Assembly: GCA_900554335.1 (NCBI GenBank)
Contig: USGT01000002.1
Location: 62,001 to 126,000, forward strand
Reading direction: 5' to 3'
Length of the DNA: 64,000 nt
DNA from: an uncultured Oscillospiraceae bacterium
GTDB lineage: Bacteria; Bacillota; Clostridia; Oscillospirales; Acutalibacteraceae
This document shows, one piece after another, positions 28,892 to 38,018 of the stretch (its first letter is position 1; every line of letters starts with the position of its first letter). Position numbers and translations under genes: made by a program. The notes beneath the pieces were generated by a model. That model saw nothing but the letters and a program-made list of their open reading frames with translations, was not told the origin of the DNA and did not search any database.

Positions 28892-29902
28892 TTATTCTGC
28901 GACAATATTTATAAGATGCGCCACACCCGGGATAGTCTCGCCTTGCTGCGCGGAAGTGGGGGACATAAGCGCGCCTGTGGCAATAAACAAAATGTTTTTT
29001 AGCTCTTTGTTTTTAACTTTGTTGAGTATCAGCGAGCAAAGAATAGAAGCCGAGCAGCCGCAGCCTGAACCTCCCGCGTGAACGTCTTGTTTTTCTTTGT
29101 AGTAAATCATCAGTCCGCAGTCGTTATAATTGGTTTTTAGCCTTATTCCTTCGTTTTCAAGAAGCTGCTTTAAAAGTGCAGAACCTACTTCTCCGAGGTC
29201 TCCGGTTAGAATTAAATCGTAATCGTCGGGTTTTGTTTTTGTGTCGCTGAAAAACGAAAGAAGCGTTTTTGCCGCCGAGGGAGCCATCGCAGCGCCCATG
29301 TTGTTGGCGTCTTTTATTCCAAGGTCTGTTATTCTTCCTACGGTGCAATATTTTATTTTCGGGCCTTCTTCGTTTCTTGCAACTAAAATTGCTCCCGAGC
29401 CCGTCACCGTCCATTGCGCGGTTGGGGTTCTTTGGCCGCCGTATTGAAGCGGGAACCTGAATTGTCTTTCGGAGGAACAAAAGTGCGAAGATGTTACCGC
29501 AACGGAATAATCTGCGATGCCTGCTTCGATGCTAGTTGCGGCTAAAAATAAAGATTGCGCCATGGTTGAACATGCGCCGAACTGCCCTAAAAACGGGATG
29601 TTAAGCGAGCGCAAACCAAAGGAAGAAGACATGCACTGGTTTAAAAGGTCTCCTGCGAAAATATAGTTTATTTCTGAAGCATCCATGCCGCATTTTTTAA
29701 GAAGAATCTTAACTGTTTCGGTTTGAAGCCTGCTTTCAGCCTTTTCCCAAGAAGGCTCTTTTAAAGTCGTGTCTTCGAATACTTGATCAAATTCTTTGCC
29801 AAGAGGCCCTTCGGCTTCTTTTTTCCCAACTGACGATGCAAAGGCTTTTATCACGGGTCCACCGGTCATTTCAACTGTATATTTTCCGATTCTTTTTGCC
29901 AT
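28892..29902 (-). CDS. spoVAD: Stage V sporulation protein AD
   Basis: Thiolase-fold protein needed for uptake of dipicolinic acid into the forespore. It is 336 residues, matching the family: GPLGKEFDQVF, NYIFAGDLLNQCMSSSFGLR, FGACSTMAQSL (the thiolase-like cysteine region) and HAGGSGCGCSASI. It is normally flanked by spoVAC and spoVAE, but neither is adjacent here. The upstream neighbour is a 56-residue basic ORF separated by a strong terminator, and downstream comes the par locus. Forespore (sigma-G) expression is expected from the family; sigG itself lies at 50 kb. AAGGAGC precedes the ATG. Confidence 0.95.
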   Translation of the reverse strand: MAKRIGKYTVEMTGGPVIKAFASSVGKKEAEGPLGKEFDQVFEDTTLKEPSWEKAESRLQTETVKILLKKCGMDASEINYIFAGDLLNQCMSSSFGLRSLNIPFLGQFGACSTMAQSLFLAATSIEAGIADYSVAVTSSHFCSSERQFRFPLQYGGQRTPTAQWTVTGSGAILVARNEEGPKIKYCTVGRITDLGIKDANNMGAAMAPSAAKTLLSFFSDTKTKPDDYDLILTGDLGEVGSALLKQLLENEGIRLKTNYNDCGLMIYYKEKQDVHAGGSGCGCSASILCSLILNKVKNKELKNILFIATGALMSPTSAQQGETIPGVAHLINIVAE

Positions 29903-29921
29903 AAAATCGCTCCTTACAATT

Positions 29922-29966
29922 AAAATAAAATAAAAAAAACTAAGATGAATTGATTTCCATCTTAGT
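29922..29966 (-). terminator. Terminator upstream of spoVAD
   Basis: Perfect nine-pair stem ACTAAGATG / CATCTTAGT followed by T8 on the minus strand. It ends a transcript coming from the small ORF at 30002-30172. Confidence 0.9.
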
Positions 29967-30001
29967 ATGCTTCGGTTTTAACCCAAATATTTATAAAAAA
30001 T

Positions 30002-30172
30002 TCAAATCTTAGTTGAGTCGTGGGGCAAAAGATCAGAAACGGTGTCATCTCTTTTTTTAGCTTTTATTTTGTTTCGCTTTTTTATGCCGTACATTCCGAG
30101 GATTTTTTCCTTAATAAAACTATCTAGAGTGAAAGATAGTTTTCTCTTTTCTGGTTTCTTTTTATTTACCAA
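30002..30172 (-). CDS. Small basic protein (56 aa, TTG start), unrecognised
   Basis: The frame begins at a TTG five bases after AGGTGG. It encodes VNKKKPEKRKLSF at the N-terminus, then LDSFIKEKILGMYGIKKRNK and a C-terminus ending LLPHDSTKI. About a quarter of the residues are Lys or Arg, and there is no membrane span or cysteine. A strong terminator follows on the same strand before spoVAD, supporting a real transcript. The context next to spoVAD makes a spore-related or DNA/RNA-binding role conceivable, but nothing in the sequence proves it. Confidence 0.5.
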   Translation of the reverse strand: MVNKKKPEKRKLSFTLDSFIKEKILGMYGIKKRNKIKAKKRDDTVSDLLPHDSTKI

Positions 30173-30333
30173 ATTAGCCACCTACCAACTAACTTTTTCA
30201 CTTTATATAATTAATGCTAGCAGACACAAAGATTTAAATCAAGCATAATTATTGAAAGATAATATTAAAATTGAATTAATTATTAGTATTTTTTCTTTTG
30301 CTTAGCATGGTAAAATATGTTATTTTGGAAAAT

Positions 30334-30351
30334 TTAACTAGATATAGTTAA
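30334..30351 (-). terminator. AT-rich hairpin at the end of the GGGtGRT gene
   Basis: TTAACTA / TAGTTAA stem overlapping the stop region, followed on the minus strand by AAATTTT. It is weak as a terminator. Confidence 0.45.
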
Positions 30352-31355
30352 TTAATTGTTTGAGATACTTTAACCGCCAGAGCAACCGTTGCCCCAACCA
30401 TCGGGTTGTTTCCCATGCCGATGAAACCCATCATGTCAACATGCGTTGGAACTGAGGAAGAACCCGCAAACTGGGCGTCGCTGTGCATTCTGCCCATTGA
30501 ATCAGTCAGGCCGTAAGAAGCCGGCCCTGCGGCCATGTTGTCCGGGTGAAGTGTTCTGCCGGTTCCTCCACCTGATGCAACTGAGAAATATTTAAGCCCG
30601 TTTTGAGTAGCCCATTTTTTGTATGTTCCTGCAACGATGTGCTGGAATCTCGTTGGGTTGGTGGAGTTTCCCGTTATTGAAATGTCAACGCCTTCATGCT
30701 TCAAAATTTCAAGGCCTTCGAGAGGCTCGTTTGCGCCGTAGCATTTAATTAAAGATCTTTGGCCTTTCGAAAAGGCTTTTTCAGAGATTATTTCAAGCTT
30801 GTTTGTTTCGAAATCGAAATTAGTTTTAACGTATGTAAAGCCGTTTATACGCGAAATGATGTAAGCTGCGTCTTTTCCAAGGCCGTTTAGAATTACTCTT
30901 AAAGGTTTTTTTCTTACTTCATTTGCGTAGTTTACTATTCCAATGGCGCCTTCTGCCGCTGCGAAAGATTCATGCCCAGCGATGAAAGCAAAGCAGCTTG
31001 TTGATTCTTCAAGAAGCCTTGAAGCAAGCATTCCGTGGCCTATTCCTACTTTTCTTGTGTCCGCAACTGAGCCTGGAATGCAAAATGCTTGCAAACCTTC
31101 ACCGATCATCTTTGCCGCCTCAGAGGCGTTTTTAGCGCCTTTTTTGATAGCCACTGCGCAACCTAGGGTGTAGGCCCAGCAGGCGTTCTCGAAAGCTATA
31201 GGCTGAATATTTTTAACAGTTTCGCCGGGGTTTATTCCTTTTTCAAGGCAAATTTCAAGCGCCTCACTGAGGTCTTTGATCCCGTTTGCTTCTAGGCATG
31301 CGTTTATGCCTTTCATTTTGCGGTCTTTTCCTTCGAATTCTATTGCTTTGTTCAT
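30348..31355 (-). CDS. GGGtGRT protein, function unknown
   Basis: The 335-residue protein matches the family named for its motif: ASGGGTGRTLHPDNMAAG near residue 265. It also contains GIGHGMLASRLLEES, AGHESFAAAEGAIG and a GMGNNPMVGATVALAV C-terminus. The activity is unknown to me. It is almost always paired with the NifU-like gene that lies 24 bases upstream here, which suggests an iron-sulfur-linked role. Both are appended to the murG end of the cell-wall cluster in the same orientation. Confidence 0.9.
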   Translation of the reverse strand: MNKAIEFEGKDRKMKGINACLEANGIKDLSEALEICLEKGINPGETVKNIQPIAFENACWAYTLGCAVAIKKGAKNASEAAKMIGEGLQAFCIPGSVADTRKVGIGHGMLASRLLEESTSCFAFIAGHESFAAAEGAIGIVNYANEVRKKPLRVILNGLGKDAAYIISRINGFTYVKTNFDFETNKLEIISEKAFSKGQRSLIKCYGANEPLEGLEILKHEGVDISITGNSTNPTRFQHIVAGTYKKWATQNGLKYFSVASGGGTGRTLHPDNMAAGPASYGLTDSMGRMHSDAQFAGSSSVPTHVDMMGFIGMGNNPMVGATVALAVKVSQTIN

Positions 31356-31379
31356 TTTGTCACTGCCTTTCTTAAAAAG

Positions 31380-32063
31380 TTATTCGTTTCTCGGGTCTAT
31401 GTATTTCACGGCTTCGTTATATCTGCCGTAGGTTCCTGTGCTTTCTTCAAAGGCCTTTTCATGCGGGGTGCCGCTTTTTATTTTCTTCATCATTGCGCCG
31501 AGGTTAATGAATTTGTAGCCTATTACTTCGTTGTTTTCATCAAGGCCGAGCTCAAGGATGTATCCCTCAACCGTTTGCATGTATCTAACGCCTTTGTCTT
31601 GCGTGCTGAAAATGGAGCTTACTTGCGAAATTTTGTTTTTGCCGAGGTCTTCAAGCGAAGCTCCAACAGGCAGCCCGCCTTTTGAAAATGCCGTTTGGCT
31701 TCTTCCGTAAACTAATTGAAGGAATATTTCTTTCATTGCGTCGTTTATTGCGTCGCAAACAAGGTCGGTGTTAAGCGCTTCGAGAAGTGTTTTACCGGGG
31801 AGGATTTCGCCTGCCATTGCTGCTGAATGAGTCATCCCTGAGCAGCCGATGGTTTCAACCAAAGCTTCTTTGATGATGCCGTTTTTAACGTTTAGCGTGA
31901 GCTTGCATGCGCCTTGCTGAGGAGCGCACTTGCCAACGCCGTGCGAAAGGCCCGAAATATCTTTTATTTCAAGCGAGGGCACCCATTTGCCTTCTTGAGG
32001 AATAGGCGAGGGGCCGTGGTGCGGGCAGAATCCAACGTTGCATAAATTTTTTAAATCAGACAT
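31380..32063 (-). CDS. NifU/IscU-like iron-sulfur scaffold protein
   Basis: The 227-residue protein has an IscU-like core: IGCSGMTHSAAMAGEILPG and LVCDAINDAMKEIFLQL hold two of the expected cluster-binding cysteines. An N-terminal extension adds cysteines (CNVGFCPHHG, KCAPQQGAC). The third canonical IscU cysteine is not obvious, so this is a divergent scaffold rather than a standard one. It is operon partner of the GGGtGRT gene. A role in assembling a cluster for that partner is inferred from linkage alone. Confidence 0.85.
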   Translation of the reverse strand: MSDLKNLCNVGFCPHHGPSPIPQEGKWVPSLEIKDISGLSHGVGKCAPQQGACKLTLNVKNGIIKEALVETIGCSGMTHSAAMAGEILPGKTLLEALNTDLVCDAINDAMKEIFLQLVYGRSQTAFSKGGLPVGASLEDLGKNKISQVSSIFSTQDKGVRYMQTVEGYILELGLDENNEVIGYKFINLGAMMKKIKSGTPHEKAFEESTGTYGRYNEAVKYIDPRNE

Positions 32064-32078
32064 GATTTCAATTCCTCC

Positions 32079-33191
32079 TTATTTTTTGCACTCAAGAATT
32101 ATTTTGTAAATTTTTTCGTCTGCGTCTTTAATTGCTATTTTTTCAAGGTTTTGCGAGTAGATTTCTTTTTTGCCATTTTCTAGAATATCAGTTATTTCTG
32201 AATAAAGCCTGTCGCAGGAAAGGTCTTTTTCTTCAATCAAACTTGCGGCATTTGCTTTTTTAAGCGCAAGAGCGTTGAAATACTGGTGGTTTTCGGCAAC
32301 GTTTGGCGAAGGAATGAGAATAGAAGGCTTGCCGGAAGCTTCGATTTCACTTAAGGTCGTTGCACCTGCGCGGCAAATCACAACGTCTGCGGCGGCTAGG
32401 CATTCGCTCATGTTGTTTATGTATTCTTTTATCATGTATTTCGAAGTGTTTTTAGTGTCGATTTTATTTTCTTCAAGGGTTTTCAAAAAGTTGTGGCCGC
32501 TTCTTCCAAAGCCGTGAATGAAGTTGAAATTATTCTCTTTTTTAGTGATGATTTCAGCCATAACCTTGTTTATCGCCTTTGCGCCGAGGCTGCCGCCGAA
32601 AGAAAGAATAGTCGGGTTTTCGCTCAGGCCAAGCGCGCTTTTTGCGTTTGCGGTGTTAACGTTTAAATTAAGAATTTTTTCTCTGACAGGCGTTCCGGTA
32701 ACAGTGACGTTTATTTTTTCAGGCAAATATTTTTTAACGTCTTCGTTTATTATCAAAACTCTCGAGGCCTTTTTCGCAAGGAGCTTTGTTGTAATGCCTG
32801 GGAAGGAGTTTGAATCGTGGATTAAAAACGGAATCTTCATGTTATATGCTTCTCTTAAAAACGGCCCGCAAACGTATCCGCCCGTGCCGACGCAAATATC
32901 GGGATTAAATTCTTTTAGAATTTTCCTGGATTCAAAACTTGAAATTATAATGTTTTTAAGGGTTTTCAAATTCTTTTTAAGCGCATTTAAATCCATTTTT
33001 CTTGAAAAACCTGAAATTGTTATTCCCTTGAATTCAAAGCCCGCTTGCGAAACTAACTTTTCTTCCATTCCGCCTTTTGCGCCAACGTAAAGAATCTTGG
33101 CGTTTGGGTCTTTTTTCTTAACGAATTCCGCAAGAGCAAGAGCGGGGTTAATGTGGCCGGCTGTTCCTCCGCCAACGAATATTATGTTCAT
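32079..33191 (-). CDS. murG: UDP-GlcNAc:lipid I N-acetylglucosaminyltransferase MurG
   Basis: Peripheral membrane glycosyltransferase making lipid II from lipid I. The protein has 370 residues with a GT-B fold. The N-terminal loop is GGGTAGHINPALALAE (residues 7-22), and the body contains HDSNSFPGITTKLLA and FGGSLGAK. The UDP-GlcNAc site is CRAGATTLSEIEASGKPSIL. It lies 18 bases after ftsW in a polycistronic cell-wall cluster, and the NifU-like gene follows. Confidence 0.97.
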   Translation of the reverse strand: MNIIFVGGGTAGHINPALALAEFVKKKDPNAKILYVGAKGGMEEKLVSQAGFEFKGITISGFSRKMDLNALKKNLKTLKNIIISSFESRKILKEFNPDICVGTGGYVCGPFLREAYNMKIPFLIHDSNSFPGITTKLLAKKASRVLIINEDVKKYLPEKINVTVTGTPVREKILNLNVNTANAKSALGLSENPTILSFGGSLGAKAINKVMAEIITKKENNFNFIHGFGRSGHNFLKTLEENKIDTKNTSKYMIKEYINNMSECLAAADVVICRAGATTLSEIEASGKPSILIPSPNVAENHQYFNALALKKANAASLIEEKDLSCDRLYSEITDILENGKKEIYSQNLEKIAIKDADEKIYKIILECKK

Positions 33192-33209
33192 TTGTTTCCT
33201 CCGAGTGAT

Positions 33210-34412
33210 TTAATTTTTTTGCATGTGCGATGACCGCGAGATTGAAAGGATTACTCCCATTTGCGCAAGGAGCATCATCAGCGAAGTTCCTCCATAACTG
33301 AAAAATGGCAAGCTTATTCCTGTGTTTGGGATTGTGTTCGTAACAACCGAGATATTAAGAATAACTTGAAGGCCAACTTGAGCGGTAAGGCCGATGCCAA
33401 GCAGCATGCCGAATTTATCTTTTGCTCTTATTGCAATTATCATTCCGCGCCAAACGAGAAGCGCAAAAAGAAGAAGGATGAAAATTGCGCCGATGAAACC
33501 GAGTTCTTCGCAAACAACTGAGAAAATAAAGTCGTTTTGTGGTTCCGGGATATAAAGATATTTCTGCCTTGAATTGCCAAGCCCGAGGCCTAAAACTCCG
33601 CCCGAACCAATCGCATAAAGGCCCTGGCGAGTTTGCCATGTGTCAACTCCTGCAGCGGGGCTGAAAGGGTCAAGCCAGCCTGAAATACGGTTGTTTGCGT
33701 AGGTTAATTTATCGGTGAAAATAACGAGGTAAAGAAGCGCTGAAGCAATTGCGCCCAGAACCATGCCGAACCATTTGAGCTGGATTCCTCCGATGAAAAG
33801 CATGCCAGCAGCAAGCAAAACGACTATCGCCGAGCATGAAATATGAGGTTCAAGCGCGAGAAGCGCAATCGTTGGAACTAAAATTATCAAATAGGGCAGA
33901 ATTCCGTATTTAAAAGTGTGCATGCGGTGGAGGTTAAGGCTTATGAAATGCGCAAAAGAAAGGATTATTGCGAATTTTGTTATCTCAGATGCTTGGAACG
34001 AAAAGCTCCCGAAATGAACCCACCTGTGAACGCCGTTCATCGGCGGCATGATTAAAACTATGACTAAAAGAACAAACGAAGTTATAATCAGCGGGACGGA
34101 AAAACGGTGAAGTTCGTTGTAATCAATATTCGAAATAAAAAGCATTGCAACTACTCCCAAAACAGCGAAAAGAAGCTGGCTTCTTATGAAATGGAAGCAG
34201 TTGTGGTTGTGATAGTAAGCATAGGGGTAGCTTGCTGAAAACATCATCACAAGCCCGACTATCAGAATAGTAAGAACCAGGAATAGAAACGGAATGTCTA
34301 CCCCTGAGTTTACTACTTTTATTAAATTTAGTTTTCTTTTTTTCTTCGGCTCACCTTGCGAAACTTTGGGTGAGTTTAAACCAAAAAATTTTTTCATTAT
34401 TTTGGCTTTCAT
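33210..34412 (-). CDS. ftsW: SEDS-family peptidoglycan glycosyltransferase FtsW (or SpoVE)
   Basis: Polytopic membrane polymerase of lipid II for division or spore cortex. It is 400 residues with about ten spans. Conserved SEDS motifs include MNGVHRWVHFGSFSFQASE and QTRQGLYAIGSGGVLGLGLG, then NDFIFSVVCEELGFIGA and the C-terminal SLPFFSYGGTSLMM. In spore formers FtsW and SpoVE cannot be told apart from sequence alone. The neighbouring class B PBP and murG fit either. Confidence 0.93.
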   Translation of the reverse strand: MKAKIMKKFFGLNSPKVSQGEPKKKRKLNLIKVVNSGVDIPFLFLVLTILIVGLVMMFSASYPYAYYHNHNCFHFIRSQLLFAVLGVVAMLFISNIDYNELHRFSVPLIITSFVLLVIVLIMPPMNGVHRWVHFGSFSFQASEITKFAIILSFAHFISLNLHRMHTFKYGILPYLIILVPTIALLALEPHISCSAIVVLLAAGMLFIGGIQLKWFGMVLGAIASALLYLVIFTDKLTYANNRISGWLDPFSPAAGVDTWQTRQGLYAIGSGGVLGLGLGNSRQKYLYIPEPQNDFIFSVVCEELGFIGAIFILLLFALLVWRGMIIAIRAKDKFGMLLGIGLTAQVGLQVILNISVVTNTIPNTGISLPFFSYGGTSLMMLLAQMGVILSISRSSHMQKN

Positions 34413-34436
34413 GTTTTACTCCCTTTCTACCAGATG

Positions 34437-35480
34437 CTAGATGTTGTTAATTACTAAAAGTATTGAAATTATTCCCATAACTGCCGTGCATAATCCAAAG
34501 ACAGTGCATATTTTATTTTCGCTCCAGCCAAGCATCTCAAAGTGGTGGTGAATAGGGCTCATTTTGAAAAGCCTTTTGCCGCCTGAAATTTTGAAGTAAA
34601 GAACCTGAAGAATAACCGAAAACATTTCTGCGATGTAAATTGAAGAAAGAATTATCATTGGAACATAAAGCCCGCTTCCAAGGCCAAGCGCACAGACGAT
34701 TCCGCCCAAGAAAAGTGAGCCGGTGTCTCCCATGAAAACTCTTGCCGGGTGAAGGTTCCAGATTAAAAATCCGAGGCATCCTCCCGCTAAAGCAGCTGAT
34801 TCAATGCTAAGCCCGAACATTCCGAGCAGGTTTGTCATTATCATGTAAAAAATTGCAATCAAGAAAGTAACGCTTGTGCAAAGGCCGTCAACGCCGTCGG
34901 TTAAGTTAGCCGCGTTTACGATTCCAACGACCACCAAAGATAAAATAACATAATAGAAAAACCCGAGATCAACTTTGCCGAAAAACGGAATGCCTACTTT
35001 GGTTAAGCTTTCGCCGCCGAATGTGTTATTCATGATGTGAATTGCCGCGAAGTAAAGAATCACAACAGCGAATTGCAAAATGAGCTTTTGCTTTGGGGTA
35101 AGGCCCTGGTTTTGCTTTTTCCTGACTTTGACGTAGTCATCAATGAAACCTATGAGCCCGTAGCCAACCGCCATTGCAAGGCCACCGAAGATTTTTGCCG
35201 CCATTAAAGGAGTCTCGATTCGGTGGATACCCATGAATTCCGAGAGTTTGTAATAAAATGGGATGCATATTGCCGTTGAAATGACTATTCCAATAATGAA
35301 CATTATGCCGCCCATTGTTGGGGTGCCTTGCTTGTTTTTGTGCCAAGAAGGGCCAATTTCAAGGATCGTTTGGCCATATTTAAGTTTGTGAAGAAATGGG
35401 ATGAAAAATTTGCCGAGTGCCAAGGTTATTGCAAAAGAAAGTATTGCAGCCGATGCTGCCATTATTCCGTAGCTGTTCAT
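34437..35480 (-). CDS. mraY: Phospho-N-acetylmuramoyl-pentapeptide transferase MraY
   Basis: Makes lipid I from UDP-MurNAc-pentapeptide and undecaprenyl phosphate in the membrane. The start is the ATG at 35480, six bases after CGGAGG, giving 347 residues; an earlier ATG overlaps that ribosome site. Hallmarks are GTPTMGGIMF, the DDY motif in GFIDDYVKVRKKQNQGLTPKQK, ANLTDGVDGLCTSVT, FMGDTGSLFLGG and PIHHHFEMLGW. It lies between the PBP gene and ftsW; murF and murD, which usually surround it, are missing. Confidence 0.97.
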   Translation of the reverse strand: MNSYGIMAASAAILSFAITLALGKFFIPFLHKLKYGQTILEIGPSWHKNKQGTPTMGGIMFIIGIVISTAICIPFYYKLSEFMGIHRIETPLMAAKIFGGLAMAVGYGLIGFIDDYVKVRKKQNQGLTPKQKLILQFAVVILYFAAIHIMNNTFGGESLTKVGIPFFGKVDLGFFYYVILSLVVVGIVNAANLTDGVDGLCTSVTFLIAIFYMIMTNLLGMFGLSIESAALAGGCLGFLIWNLHPARVFMGDTGSLFLGGIVCALGLGSGLYVPMIILSSIYIAEMFSVILQVLYFKISGGKRLFKMSPIHHHFEMLGWSENKICTVFGLCTAVMGIISILLVINNI

Positions 35481-35512
35481 GTTTACCTCCGGTTTGTTTG
35501 AGTTCAAAGATT

Positions 35513-37735
35513 TTAATCAGCGACGTCGTCGCTATGTACGAAATTGAGTTCTATTATTGTTCCCGCCTGAACTTCTTTTCCTTCTTCAATGCTTTGCGAA
35601 GAAACTTTTATGCTGGGGTCGCTTAGCTCGCTGCCTGAAAATTTAACGTTAAGCCCTGCGCTCGAAGCTACGCCGTTTACCTCGGCCATCGTTAGGCCTA
35701 TGAATTTCGGAACTTTAACGCTTGAATTTGAATCTGAATCCGTGTGAAGGATTATTGTTCCGCCTTTTGGAATATGGCCCGAAGCTTCAGGAATTTGCGA
35801 GAGGACTTTGTCGCCGTTTCCTACTATCATTGCATTTAAAGATAAGGCCGCAGCGGCGTTTTTGGCTTCGCCTGCTGATTTGCCAACTAAATCCGGCACA
35901 ACTGTGTCGATCTTTTCGAGTTCTTCTTCGGTGTAAGCCTTTTCGATGCCCATGTAAGGCAAGATATCTTTCATTGCCATTGCGAAAGCAGGAGCCGCAA
36001 CTGCCGCGCCATAGTAGCTGTCGCCTTTTGGAGTGTCGAAGAACACCAGCATTGCGATTTTGGGGTTATCCGCAGGGGCAAAACCGCAGAAAGACGAAAT
36101 ATAATCTTTTTCGCCAGGCGCTGAAAGGCCGATTTTCTCTGAAGTTCCGGTTTTTCCGGCAACTCTGTAGCCTGCAATGTAAGCGTTTTTGGCTGCGCCA
36201 TGAACTGCGTTTTCTTGAAGCATTGATGTTACTTTCTTTGCGGTTGCTTCTGAGATTGCTCTTCGTTTTATTACAGGGTCGATTTTTTTAACGGTGTTGC
36301 CGTTTTCGTCGATTATTTCTTTAACGACATGCGGCTGGACGATATTTCCGCCGTTTGCAATTGCTGAAGCTGCGGTTATCATTTGAATCGGCGTTATGCC
36401 GAAATTCTGGCCTATCGAAGCTACGCAAAGGTCTATTAGCGCCATTTTGCCGTCATTACTAAAGAATAAGTCGCTTGATTCCCCGGGCAGATCGATGTTC
36501 GTTTTGCTATGAAACCCGAAGGATTTATAGAATTTGAAGTAATTCTCAACCCCGACTTTTTGCCCCAGCGTGATGAATGCCGGGTTGCAGGAGTGGCAAA
36601 GCGCCTGAACGAAGTTTTGTGTTCCGTGGCCGCTGTGCTTGTGGCATTTTATTGGCCGAACGCCTTCATAAGGCTTGATTGCGCCGGTGCAGGTGTAACT
36701 CCAGTTGTCGTCAACTACTCCAAGCTCAAGCGCCATTGAAGAAACTATCATTTTGAAAACCGAACCAGGGTAGTATGTGTCGCTGACGGCTTTGTTTCGC
36801 CATTGATAGCTCAGCGCTTCGTTTTTGGCTTTTAGTTTTTCTTCTTCAGGAAGCGAATTGATGTAAGCTTCTTTTTCAGGGTCCGCGATTTTAAACGGTT
36901 CATTCGGGTCGAAATCGCCTTTAACGGCCATTCCCAAAATTTCGCCCGTGTTAACGTCCATTGCTATTGCCGTTGCTCTGTTTTTAACTTTGTGAGTTTT
37001 TATTCCTTCTTCAAGAGCTTTTTCCATGAATTTTTGGATGTTTTCGTCGATGGTTAACTTAAGGCTGTTGCCCGGAACAGGGTCGACGAGCTGCTCGTAT
37101 TCAAACGGCATTTCTTTTCCTACTGCGTTTTTAGCGGTCAAGATTCTGCCTGGTTCGCCCCTTAAGGTTTTGTCGTAGTAAGCTTCAACCCCGGCCAAAC
37201 CTTGGCTGTCGGCTCCTGTGAAACCAAGCACCGAAGCGGCAAAATCCTTCAGAGGATAATATCTTTTGTAATCTTCAATGAGCCTGATGCCAGTGGTTAT
37301 TTTATTTTTGGTTTTAAACTCCATTATTTTGTCTTTTATGTCGCTTTCGACTTTCTTTTTGATTATCGTGTAGCACGAGCGTTTTTTCGAAAGCGCTAAG
37401 AGTTTTTCTTTGTCAATGTCAAGTATTTCGTGCATTCCGGAACAAATTAACTCTCGTTTTTCTTCAGTGTCTATGTAAGAAGGCTCCAAAACTACTGTCC
37501 AAACACTTGCGCTTTGTGCTAAGGGGTTCATGTTTCGGTCATAGATTGTTCCTCTTTTCGAATTTAGCTTAGTGTCGGCAAGTTGCTGCTCAGATGCCAT
37601 TTTTTGTAGGCTTTCGCCTTGAAATATTTGAAGCACCATAAGCCTGAAAACAAGCAGCGGGAACCCCAAAAATACTAGCAAAGCAAGGACGACCATGGCC
37701 CTTCGTTGCATTCTAACAGTTACTCCTTTTGACAA
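35513..37735 (-). CDS. spoVD: Class B penicillin-binding protein with PASTA domains (SpoVD/PBP2B-like)
   Basis: Septal or spore-cortex transpeptidase, 740 residues, from a TTG start seven bases after AGGTG. A signal anchor lies at about 11-35. A dimerisation domain has RGTIYDRNMNPLAQS. The transpeptidase carries SxxK in PGSVFK, SxN in CHSCNPAF and KTG in GKTGTSEK. Two PASTA repeats follow (about 600-735; VPDLVGKSAGEA and VPKFIGLTMAEV). The architecture suits both SpoVD and division PBP2B; the symbol is given for the closer resemblance to SpoVD-type clusters with mraY. It heads the mraY-ftsW-murG operon. No FtsL gene lies before it in the window. Confidence 0.88.
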   Translation of the reverse strand: MSKGVTVRMQRRAMVVLALLVFLGFPLLVFRLMVLQIFQGESLQKMASEQQLADTKLNSKRGTIYDRNMNPLAQSASVWTVVLEPSYIDTEEKRELICSGMHEILDIDKEKLLALSKKRSCYTIIKKKVESDIKDKIMEFKTKNKITTGIRLIEDYKRYYPLKDFAASVLGFTGADSQGLAGVEAYYDKTLRGEPGRILTAKNAVGKEMPFEYEQLVDPVPGNSLKLTIDENIQKFMEKALEEGIKTHKVKNRATAIAMDVNTGEILGMAVKGDFDPNEPFKIADPEKEAYINSLPEEEKLKAKNEALSYQWRNKAVSDTYYPGSVFKMIVSSMALELGVVDDNWSYTCTGAIKPYEGVRPIKCHKHSGHGTQNFVQALCHSCNPAFITLGQKVGVENYFKFYKSFGFHSKTNIDLPGESSDLFFSNDGKMALIDLCVASIGQNFGITPIQMITAASAIANGGNIVQPHVVKEIIDENGNTVKKIDPVIKRRAISEATAKKVTSMLQENAVHGAAKNAYIAGYRVAGKTGTSEKIGLSAPGEKDYISSFCGFAPADNPKIAMLVFFDTPKGDSYYGAAVAAPAFAMAMKDILPYMGIEKAYTEEELEKIDTVVPDLVGKSAGEAKNAAAALSLNAMIVGNGDKVLSQIPEASGHIPKGGTIILHTDSDSNSSVKVPKFIGLTMAEVNGVASSAGLNVKFSGSELSDPSIKVSSQSIEEGKEVQAGTIIELNFVHSDDVAD

Positions 37736-37798
37736 AATTTACACCTCGTTTAGTTTTAAGTTTTCTTTATTTTTTTAAGCATTTAGTCGATAAAACTT

Positions 37799-37827
37799 AT
37801 TATAATGATTATTTATTCATTAAACAA
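37799..37827 (-). promoter_or_regulatory. Promoter of the PBP-mraY-ftsW-murG operon
   Basis: TTGTTT (37827-37822), 17-base spacer, TATAAT (37804-37799). Confidence 0.7.
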
Positions 37828-37942
37828 GTTATGACACGAAAAATATCCGGCCGGATTTTAGATTATTATATCCAATTTGTGGAACTTGAATTTTGCCTTT
37901 TTGCACCTTAAAATTAATTTATGTTGTTTTATGATAAATAAG

Positions 37943-37971
37943 TTGACTTTACATAAAAATATATGTATAAT
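37943..37971 (+). promoter_or_regulatory. Promoter of the 301-residue gene
   Basis: TTGACT, 17-base spacer, TATAAT with extended TG. Confidence 0.82.
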
Positions 37972-38018
37972 TAATCAAATATTTAGTAATCTAAAAGTTT
38001 GGTGGCGGAGGGTGAAAA

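Noticed and set aside
30173..30347. tRNA or other RNA gene between spoVAD and the GGGtGRT gene
   Set aside because: No cloverleaf or conserved TTCGA arm was found here or in the other gaps; the sequence is only AT-rich.
35722..36291. 189-residue plus-strand ORF over the PBP gene
   Set aside because: Arginine- and leucine-rich shadow of a clear transpeptidase gene.
37729..37911. 60-residue ORF in the gap before the 301-residue gene
   Set aside because: It overlaps the PBP start region and its promoter and has no ribosome site.
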